Assembly (NCBI GenBank): GCA_946055445.1
Contig: CAMGGF010000028.1
Span: forward strand, 1-10,574
DNA length: 10,574 nt
Direction: 5' to 3'
From: an uncultured Ruminococcus sp.
Lineage (GTDB): Bacteria > Bacillota > Clostridia > Oscillospirales > Acutalibacteraceae
Within the stretch, counting starts at the first letter, position 1. Every line of letters starts with the position of its first letter. The notes beneath the pieces are model-generated. The model was not told the origin of the DNA. It did not search any database and saw nothing but the letters and a program-made list of their open reading frames with translations. Made by a program: the position numbers and the translations under genes. Positions 5,612 through 10,574 of this stretch are shown here, in pieces.

Positions 5612-8600
5612 TTATGCTTTCGCAACCGCAAGTTTTACCTTACTGTCGGCAATATCCACTTCTTTTTCAAGGTCAGCAGTCAGTTCTTCATTCAGCAAAA
5701 CGACATCTGCCAACAATTCGGTTTGCAAATACGCTGTTTTTTCCGCCAACGCCGCGATAATTTCAGCATTATCCGAAGAAATCGCCATTTTCACGCGTTG
5801 TTCCACTTCGTACCCCGCTTCTTTACGGATGAGTTGGCATTGACGAATGACATCACGCACCAAGCCTTCACGAATTAAGTCCTCGGTAAGCGTGGTATCG
5901 AGCGCAATCACTGCCGCACCGTTTTGGAATTCGGCTGACACAATCCCTGCCTTTGTTTTGGTGGCAATATTGAAAATAGACTTATCAAAAGCCCCGTCAA
6001 AGCCCGGCACGGTGACTTGTTCGTCTGCTTCCACAGCCGCAACAGCCGCCGCCATATCTTCTGCCGAAAGGGATTCAAGCGCCTGTTTCATTTTATTGAC
6101 ATTTTGCTTGAGCACAGCACCTGCAACCTTAAAGTTGACGGTCAAATACTTGTCTTCGAGCACATTGACATCACGCAGGAACACAAGTTCTTTGATGTTG
6201 AGTTCATCCAAAATATTTTTCTCAAATGTGCGGATTTTATTCTCTGCGTCAGCATCACAGCAAATATACAGTTTGGAAAGCGGCTGGCGAACCTTTAACT
6301 GCTGTTCGTTACGCAGGCGCATCGCAACCGCAATCGCTTCACGCACCATAGCAGTCTGCGCAATAATCTCGTCATTGTCAAATCCCTCTAAAGGTTTCGG
6401 CCAATCACTCAAATGCACGGAAATCGGTGCAGACGGCAACACCTTGCGAGTAAGATTTTGCCAAATGTGCTCGGTCATAAACGGAATGACCGGCGCCATG
6501 ACCTGCACAGCGGAATTGAGCGCATAGAACAGTACCCAATATGCCAATTTTTTATCCTGCTCGTCGCCTGTTTTCCAGAAACGGCGGCGGTTGGTGCGGA
6601 TATACCAATTTGAAATATCATCCGCAAACACTTCAAAATCTTTGACAAGCAAGTATACTTTGTAGTCATCATAGCAAGCCGTTGCGCGTTTGATAAATTC
6701 GTTGGTGCGCGCCACAAGCCACAAGTCGGTAGGGCTCATTTTGGATTTATCGGGCGTATAGCCTTCAAAATTCGGCTTGTCAATTTTTGCATAGGTTTCA
6801 AAGAAAGTATAAATATTCCAGAAAGACAGCAGTTTTCTGCGTGCCTCGTCGCCGAGGTTATAGCCGAAACGCACATCGCTCGAAACGGGTGCACCCGCAT
6901 ACATATAGCGAACAGTATCAGCGCCGATTTTTTCCGCCGCCTCGTCAAACTTAATCATAAAGCCTGTTTTGGAGAATTTGGAACCGTCTTCGGAAACCAC
7001 CGCGCTGTTCGTCAGCACGCGTTCATACGGCGCTCTGCCCTCTAAAACCACGCTCATAAACAGCAAGGAATAGAACCACAGACGCACCTGTTCGTGCATT
7101 TCCGTAACCCATTCAGCCGGGAAATTCTTTCTCCAATAGTCTTTGTCGCGGAAATAGCCAAAAGTCGAAAACGGCACAATACCGGCATCAAGCCAAACAT
7201 CGCCGATTTCGGAAACGCGCGAAACGGGTTTACCGCAGTGCGGGCATTTGATTTGAATTTCATCAACCCACGGGCGATGCAGTTCGGGAAGTGCGTCTAC
7301 TTTTGCAGGGTCAACTGCCAAATCGTGCAGTTCCTGGCGCGAGCCGACAACGGTCGTGTGCCCGCAGTCGCACGGATAGAACGGTAACGGCATACCGTAA
7401 TAGCGTTTTCTGGAAATGTTCCAGTCACCCATATTGGTCAGCCAGTCATGCATACGCTTGCCGTTCGAGGCAGGCTCCCATTTTACGGCGCTTGCCGCTT
7501 CAATAAGTTTCGGTTTTAATTCTTCCGTGCGGATGTACCAAGCGGGAACCAAACGGAAAACGACTTCGGATTTGCAACGCCAGCAAACCGGATAACTATG
7601 TTCGTGCGGCTCAACTTTATACAACTTGTTGTCCGCTTTTAAGTGCTCAAATACTTCGTCGGCAACGGTGTGGCTGTCCTTACCGGTCATCCAGCCAAAG
7701 CCATCGAGATAAATACCTGTATCATCAATCGGCATCACCTTTGCAAGACCGAGACGCTCGCCGAGTTCAAAGTCCTCAATACCGCAACCGGGTGCAATAT
7801 GCACAACGCCCGTACCTTCGTCAGCGGCAACATCTTCCCACGCCACAATTTTGTGGTCAATCCCCGCTTGTGCAGGAATATCGGGGAAGCAGGTTTCATA
7901 GTGCATACCGACAAGTTCTTCACCCTTTAAGCCGCGCACAACTTCAACCTTATCATCGCCCAAATATTTAATTGCATTTTTGGCAAGAATCAAAGTCTGT
8001 TCGTCGCTTTTGACTTTGACTTCCACATAATCAATCTCGGGATTGACCGCAAGCGCAACATTCGAGGAAAGCGTCCACGGCGTGGTTGTCCAAACAAGCA
8101 TTTTGCTGTTCAGTTCTTTTATCGGCAGTTTAAAGAACACGGAATTGTGCGTCATCAATTTATAAGAACCGGTCATTTCGTGTTCGGAAAGCGAAGTGCC
8201 GCATCTGGGGCACCAAGGCATCGGTTTGTATTCGCGCTGAATCCAACCGTGCTCGTCGCATTTCTTTAAGAAATGCCAAATACCGCCGATATTTTCGTCC
8301 GTATTGGTGTAATAGGAATTATCCCAATCCATCCACTGCCCGAGGCGTTTGGATTGCTCGGTAATGATCCCCGAAAAATGCTTTACGCGGTCTTTACAAG
8401 CCTGTGTAAACTTGTCCATACCGTATTCTTCAATATCTTTTTTGGTTTCAAAGCCGAGTTCTTTTTCAACCTCAACTTCTACCCAAAGACCTTGTGAGTC
8501 AAAACCGTTTTGATAGCGGCAATCATAGCCGTTCATTGCGTGGTAACGAATAAAAACATCTTTAATGCTTCTGCCCCACGCGTGGTGAATGCCCATCGGA

Positions 8601-8746
8601 TTGTTGGCGGTAATCGGACCGTCTAAAAAACGGAACATTTTGTTCCCCTTATTCTTTTCGCGCAATTTTTCGAAGCATTTTTCCTGCTCCCAAAAATCCA
8701 TAACGCTATGTTCCAATTCAACGAACATATTTTTTTCTTCTGCCAC
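5612..8746 (-). CDS. ileS: Isoleucine--tRNA ligase, IleRS2 type with GIHH signature
   Basis: Class I synthetase charging tRNA-Ile. The 1044 residues include: a Rossmann fold with GIHH (52-55) where most class I enzymes have HIGH; FDSQGLW (82-88) where WDCHGLP is usual; zinc-type pairs CPRC (179-182), CWRC (388-391) and CPHC (501-504); and a CP1 editing domain with WTTTPWTL (219-226) and GTGVVHIAPGCGIED (311-325). DWNISRKRYYG (441-451) follows, then the second signature KFSKT (590-594, for KMSKS), an anticodon-binding helical domain (about 670-800; NWYIRTNRRRFW 713-724), and a C-terminal extension of about 240 residues as in long IleRS2 proteins. The start is GTG 8746, with AAGGTGG 9 nt upstream; ATG at residue 7 is less well placed. 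It has its own promoter and no T-box. Whether the genome has a second, IleRS1-type gene cannot be seen. The call as IleRS rests on the editing and core motifs and is strong. Confidence 0.94.
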   Translation of the reverse strand: MAEEKNMFVELEHSVMDFWEQEKCFEKLREKNKGNKMFRFLDGPITANNPMGIHHAWGRSIKDVFIRYHAMNGYDCRYQNGFDSQGLWVEVEVEKELGFETKKDIEEYGMDKFTQACKDRVKHFSGIITEQSKRLGQWMDWDNSYYTNTDENIGGIWHFLKKCDEHGWIQREYKPMPWCPRCGTSLSEHEMTGSYKLMTHNSVFFKLPIKELNSKMLVWTTTPWTLSSNVALAVNPEIDYVEVKVKSDEQTLILAKNAIKYLGDDKVEVVRGLKGEELVGMHYETCFPDIPAQAGIDHKIVAWEDVAADEGTGVVHIAPGCGIEDFELGERLGLAKVMPIDDTGIYLDGFGWMTGKDSHTVADEVFEHLKADNKLYKVEPHEHSYPVCWRCKSEVVFRLVPAWYIRTEELKPKLIEAASAVKWEPASNGKRMHDWLTNMGDWNISRKRYYGMPLPFYPCDCGHTTVVGSRQELHDLAVDPAKVDALPELHRPWVDEIQIKCPHCGKPVSRVSEIGDVWLDAGIVPFSTFGYFRDKDYWRKNFPAEWVTEMHEQVRLWFYSLLFMSVVLEGRAPYERVLTNSAVVSEDGSKFSKTGFMIKFDEAAEKIGADTVRYMYAGAPVSSDVRFGYNLGDEARRKLLSFWNIYTFFETYAKIDKPNFEGYTPDKSKMSPTDLWLVARTNEFIKRATACYDDYKVYLLVKDFEVFADDISNWYIRTNRRRFWKTGDEQDKKLAYWVLFYALNSAVQVMAPVIPFMTEHIWQNLTRKVLPSAPISVHLSDWPKPLEGFDNDEIIAQTAMVREAIAVAMRLRNEQQLKVRQPLSKLYICCDADAENKIRTFEKNILDELNIKELVFLRDVNVLEDKYLTVNFKVAGAVLKQNVNKMKQALESLSAEDMAAAVAAVEADEQVTVPGFDGAFDKSIFNIATKTKAGIVSAEFQNGAAVIALDTTLTEDLIREGLVRDVIRQCQLIRKEAGYEVEQRVKMAISSDNAEIIAALAEKTAYLQTELLADVVLLNEELTADLEKEVDIADSKVKLAVAKA

Positions 8747-8765
8747 TTTCTGTTTCCACCTTTCA

Positions 8766-8782
8766 GCACAACTTTTTTGTGC
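8766..8782 (-). other. Small leader hairpin before ileS
   Basis: GCACAA and TTGTGC (8766-8771 with 8777-8782) form a 6-bp stem with a 5-nt loop just upstream of the ileS ribosome binding site. No T-run follows on the transcript, so it is not a terminator. It could affect mRNA stability or initiation. Confidence 0.4.
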
Positions 8783-8793
8783 ATACTGTTAAG

Positions 8794-8822
8794 ATTATAT
8801 ATAAAAAATGTTGTAATTACAA
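8794..8822 (-). promoter_or_regulatory. Promoter for ileS
   Basis: Read on the minus strand: TTGTAA (-35, 8817-8822), 17 nt, TATAAT (-10, 8794-8799). The start would be near 8787, giving a leader of only about 40 nt. The -35 is half of a perfect 12-bp palindrome TTGTAATTACAA (8811-8822), which might be an operator. Confidence 0.75.
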
Positions 8823-8830
8823 GGTTTATT

Positions 8831-9784
8831 TTATTTTTTTTCGCGTGTTTCGGGTAGAATATTGGTTTCGGCAATCAGATAATTCGGTCTGTTCTTTACT
8901 TCCATATAAATTCTCGAAATATATTCACCCAAAACGCCCAAAACCAGTAGGATAAATCCGCCGATAATTAAAATCGCGCAAATAATGGACGGATAACCCG
9001 GAACATCCGTACCTAAAAACAGCGTACGAAGTATAATATACAGAGCATATATTATACCGGCGAAACTTAAAGCAGAACCGAAAAATAAGGAAATCTTTAA
9101 CGGTGCAGTAGAGAAATTTACAATGCCGTCCATTGCATATGTTATCAAACCGCCAAAAGACCATTTGGAGATGCCTGCTGTTCGCGCGCGGTTCTCATGT
9201 GGGAACCATTTGGTTTTAAAGCCAACCCAACTGAAAATACCCTTTGAAAAACGGTTATACTCGGGCATAGACAGCACGGCTTCGACAACACAACGCTTCA
9301 TTATTCGGTAATCCTGCGCACCTTCTTCAATATTGGCGTCGGAAATACGGTTGATAATTTTGTAAAACGCTTTGGAAAAGACGCTTTTCAATTTTGATTC
9401 CCCTGTGCGGTCAATGCGTCGCGCGGCGGCAATGTCATACCCTTCTTCGGAAACCGCTTGTAACATTTCGGGAATCAAATGCGGGTCATGCTGTAAATCC
9501 GCGTCAATGATCCCGACATAATCGGCAGAAGAGGCTCTTAATCCCGCAAGCATAGCCGCTTCTTTGCCGAAATTGCGCGAAAATGAAATATACTGCACGC
9601 GACTGTCTTTTGTTGCCAACTCGCGTAAAACTGCAAGTGTTTTATCGCGGCTGCCGTCGTCAACAAAAATAAAGCGCACTTCGGTTTGCGACAAAGAATC
9701 GGCAATCGGCAAAACCGTTTCACAAAACAGCGGCAATGCCTCTTCTTCATTATAGCAAGGTACAATCAAGTCCAACGTTTTCAT
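8831..9784 (-). CDS. Glycosyltransferase family 2, polyprenyl-phosphate type with two C-terminal TM helices
   Basis: A 317-aa membrane-anchored GT2 enzyme resembling GtrB/CsbB/DPM1-like proteins that move a sugar from a nucleotide donor to undecaprenyl or another polyprenyl phosphate on the cytosolic face. The GT-A domain (about 1-225) has PCYNEEEALP (9-18), VDDGSRDKT (41-49, donor binding), the metal-binding DADLQHDP (94-101), and QDYR (157-160) followed by RFSKG (178-182). Two transmembrane helices follow, near 231-253 and 265-288. The tail EYISRIYMEVKNRPNYLI (287-304) is characteristic of this subgroup. The start is ATG 9784 with AAGGAAGGA upstream. It is preceded by a leader with two candidate promoters and has no visible partner such as a GtrA flippase. 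The sugar and final acceptor cannot be told from sequence. The gene is probably monocistronic, since a promoter for ileS follows directly. Confidence 0.93.
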   Translation of the reverse strand: MKTLDLIVPCYNEEEALPLFCETVLPIADSLSQTEVRFIFVDDGSRDKTLAVLRELATKDSRVQYISFSRNFGKEAAMLAGLRASSADYVGIIDADLQHDPHLIPEMLQAVSEEGYDIAAARRIDRTGESKLKSVFSKAFYKIINRISDANIEEGAQDYRIMKRCVVEAVLSMPEYNRFSKGIFSWVGFKTKWFPHENRARTAGISKWSFGGLITYAMDGIVNFSTAPLKISLFFGSALSFAGIIYALYIILRTLFLGTDVPGYPSIICAILIIGGFILLVLGVLGEYISRIYMEVKNRPNYLIAETNILPETREKK

Positions 9785-9825
9785 TTGAAATTGTCCTTCC
9801 TTATTGAAATCTTATGTTAGTCTGC

Positions 9826-9849
9826 ATTTATGTGGTATGAAACATAAAT
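9826..9849 (-). other. Leader hairpin upstream of the glycosyltransferase
   Basis: ATTTATG (9826-9832) and CATAAAT (9843-9849) can pair with a 10-nt loop. The stem is AT-rich and weak. It sits in the 5' leader and matches no riboswitch class that I recognise. Confidence 0.3.
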
Positions 9850-9870
9850 CTATAAAACGCTTGATTAAGT

Positions 9871-9879
9871 ATTATACCA
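9871..9879 (-). promoter_or_regulatory. Downstream extended -10 promoter for the glycosyltransferase
   Basis: On the minus strand TGGTATAAT gives a consensus TATAAT (9871-9876) with an extended TGn (9877-9879). The -35 position (9894-9899) is poor. The leader from here would be about 80 nt. Confidence 0.45.
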
Positions 9880-9898
9880 TATCTGCGAAGCAGGTATG
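9878..9898. repeat. GCGAAGC-loop palindrome
   Basis: A 9-bp stem (9878-9886 with 9890-9898, one G-T pair) closed by a GAA triloop. The tip GCGAAGC (9885-9891) equals the tip of one hairpin in the right-end array (10520-10526). It overlaps the extended -10 element next to it. It looks like a single copy of the same kind of short dispersed palindrome. Confidence 0.55.
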
Positions 9899-9952
9899 AT
9901 ACAATTTTTTCCGAAACATAAAAATCTTGATTTCATAAAGTTTCGTGAGGTT

Positions 9953-9981
9953 ATTATAACACAAAAGATACACATTGCCAA
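9953..9981 (-). promoter_or_regulatory. Upstream promoter for the glycosyltransferase
   Basis: Minus strand TTGGCA (-35, 9976-9981), 17 nt, TATAAT (-10, 9953-9958). The -35 begins right after the T-run of the spoIIID terminator. Transcripts from it would carry a leader of about 160 nt. Confidence 0.65.
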
Positions 9982-9982
9982 T

Positions 9983-10026
9983 AAAAAAATACACGGCGAA
10001 TTTGCCTTGGCAAATACACCGCGTAT
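9983..10026 (-). terminator. Strong rho-independent terminator of spoIIID
   Basis: On the minus strand ATACGCGG (10026-10019) pairs with CCGTGTAT (9996-9989), with one G-U. A 3x3 internal loop and an inner ATTTGC/GCAAAT stem with a CAAG loop follow. The stem is followed by a run of T. It begins 11 nt after the spoIIID stop. Confidence 0.92.
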
Positions 10027-10037
10027 ACATCGGTTGT

Positions 10038-10295
10038 TTATTCTTTTGCGCTCTGTTTATATTTCTCTCGCGTGGCAAGACCGCCGCGTATATGCCGCTG
10101 CGCCTTATTCTCGTCTAAAACCTCGCGCACTGCGGTATACAATGATGGATTTATGCGTGACAACCGTTTTGCAACATCCATATGTACAGTGCTTTTGCTG
10201 ATGCCGAACACCTGTGCCGCGGCACGCACGGTGGATTGATTTTGCACAATGTATTCGCCCAGTTCAACTGCACGATCTTCAACAGTGTCTTTCAC
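10038..10295 (-). CDS. spoIIID: Sporulation transcriptional regulator SpoIIID
   Basis: A small DNA-binding protein active in the mother cell during sporulation. In Bacillus it is made under sigma-E and switches genes on or off before sigma-K takes over. The 85-aa product aligns by eye with SpoIIID along its length: RAVELGEYIV (8-17), a helix-turn-helix RAAAQVFGISKSTVHMDVAKRL (24-45), INPSLYTAVREVLDENK (48-64), and the basic RHIRGG (67-72) tail used for DNA contacts. The start is GTG 10295, supported by AAGGAGG (10304-10310) 8 nt upstream; the frame continues to a TTG at 10355 but that has no binding site and adds a non-family segment. A sigma-E-like promoter fits just upstream and a strong terminator follows, so it is a single-gene unit. 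It is good evidence that the organism forms spores. Confidence 0.96.
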   Translation of the reverse strand: MKDTVEDRAVELGEYIVQNQSTVRAAAQVFGISKSTVHMDVAKRLSRINPSLYTAVREVLDENKAQRHIRGGLATREKYKQSAKE

Positions 10296-10323
10296 TGCAC
10301 AGCCCTCCTTACTTCTGTCAATA

Positions 10324-10354
10324 ATAGATATGAAGCAATTTCGCGGGATATGCA
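10324..10354 (-). promoter_or_regulatory. Sigma-E-like promoter for spoIIID
   Basis: Minus strand TGCATATC (10354-10347), 14 nt, CATATCTAT (10332-10324), to compare with the Bacillus sigma-E pattern GTCATATT-N13/15-CATACAnT. The start would fall near 10317, just before the ribosome binding site. The -35 and CATA of the -10 match; the rest of the -10 is weak. No sigma-A promoter is better placed. Confidence 0.5.
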
Positions 10355-10410
10355 AAATGTTTTACCTTTTTCAATATTTGCTGCTTATCGTTCTTTTCTT
10401 TGTAATTGAA

Positions 10411-10574
10411 ATATTGCTACGCAATATGAAATAATAACCTGACTTCGTCAGAACCTTGTTATTCGTTTCACGCATAATAAAATTCGTTCCTTAATATGCC
10501 GCAGGCATATTACATATTAGCGAAGCAAATATTTCATATCGAAGATATTTCACTCGTTCCGTAAGGAACGAATT
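10411..10574. repeat. Array of short palindromes at the right edge
   Basis: No coding region is supported here. Successive hairpins are: ATATTGC-TAC-GCAATAT (10411-10427); CTGAC-TTC-GTCAG (10439-10451) inside an outer AATAAC/GTTATT pair (10433-10438 with 10458-10463); TAATATGCC-GCA-GGCATATTA (10492-10512); ATATTAGC-GAA-GCAAATAT (10514-10532, one A-A mismatch); ATATC-GAA-GATAT (10536-10548); TCGTTCC-GTAA-GGAACGA (10554-10571). Most have 3-nt loops. Spacers contain TTTCA on the right and its complement TGAAA on the left. It resembles short interspersed palindromes seen in Clostridia genomes, but I cannot assign a named family. Confidence 0.75.
10481..10574. repeat. 13-bp inverted repeat enclosing part of the palindrome array
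   Basis: AATTCGTTCCTTA (10481-10493) is the exact reverse complement of TAAGGAACGAATT (10562-10574), the last bases of the window. The enclosed 68 bp hold three small hairpins. The structure may be a cruciform, a small non-autonomous element with terminal repeats, or two chance-facing copies of one unit. Confidence 0.6.

Noticed and set aside
8747..8830. T-box leader for ileS
   Set aside because: The gap is too short, and no AGTA/specifier stem, TGGnACCGCG-like T-box sequence or terminator is present.
9899..9912. T-run after the 9878-9898 palindrome as a plus-strand terminator
   Set aside because: The T-run starts several bases after the stem and no plus-strand gene lies upstream that would need it.
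10296..10355. Upstream TTG start (10355) for spoIIID
   Set aside because: GTG 10295 has an ideal AAGGAGG 8 nt upstream and gives the normal SpoIIID length; the extension would also cover the likely promoter.
10411..10574. CRISPR array or integron attC cluster
   Set aside because: The units are palindromes of different sequence with spacers of only a few bases; there is no constant repeat, no cas gene, and no attC-type conserved ends.

Overview
The window looks like a chromosomal segment from a spore-forming, low-to-mid GC Clostridia bacterium, probably of the Ruminococcaceae/Oscillospirales type. The support is a SpoIIID sporulation regulator, an S-box (SAM-I) riboswitch before metK, an ECF-type riboflavin S component, strong Firmicute-style AAGGAGG ribosome binding sites, and an RqcH that carries the Asp97-Arg98 pair known from Bacillus. 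No transposase, phage, CRISPR, rRNA or tRNA gene is visible. Placement below class level is inference.

Left part (1-2186, plus strand): the 3' end of ribU; a near-consensus promoter; a SAM-I riboswitch with its terminator and a visible competing antiterminator; metK; and a small DUF378 membrane protein. A long hairpin at 2149-2183 separates this part from the minus-strand genes that converge on it.

Middle (2187-9784, minus strand, listed in order of transcription): a GT2 polyprenyl-phosphate-type glycosyltransferase; ileS, with its own promoter; a 68-aa DUF1858 redox-disulfide protein; a terminator-like hairpin; and the tight cluster trmK, nif3-like (yqfO), rqcH. Most of these genes serve translation: tRNA charging (IleRS), tRNA m1A22 modification (TrmK) and rescue of stalled ribosomes (RqcH). 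The IleRS is the most notable protein. It is of the IleRS2 type with GIHH in place of the HIGH signature, a swap linked in the literature to extreme mupirocin resistance. It also has further altered active-site motifs.

Right part (9785-10574): a roughly 160-nt leader with two candidate promoters for the glycosyltransferase, a strong terminator, spoIIID with a sigma-E-like promoter, and a dense array of short palindromes (GAA, GCA or TAC loops) that runs to the window edge and is closed by a 13-bp inverted repeat. Overall this is mostly ordinary housekeeping chromosome. The unusual points are the IleRS motifs, the hairpin array, and the terminator-like hairpin placed directly in front of trmK.
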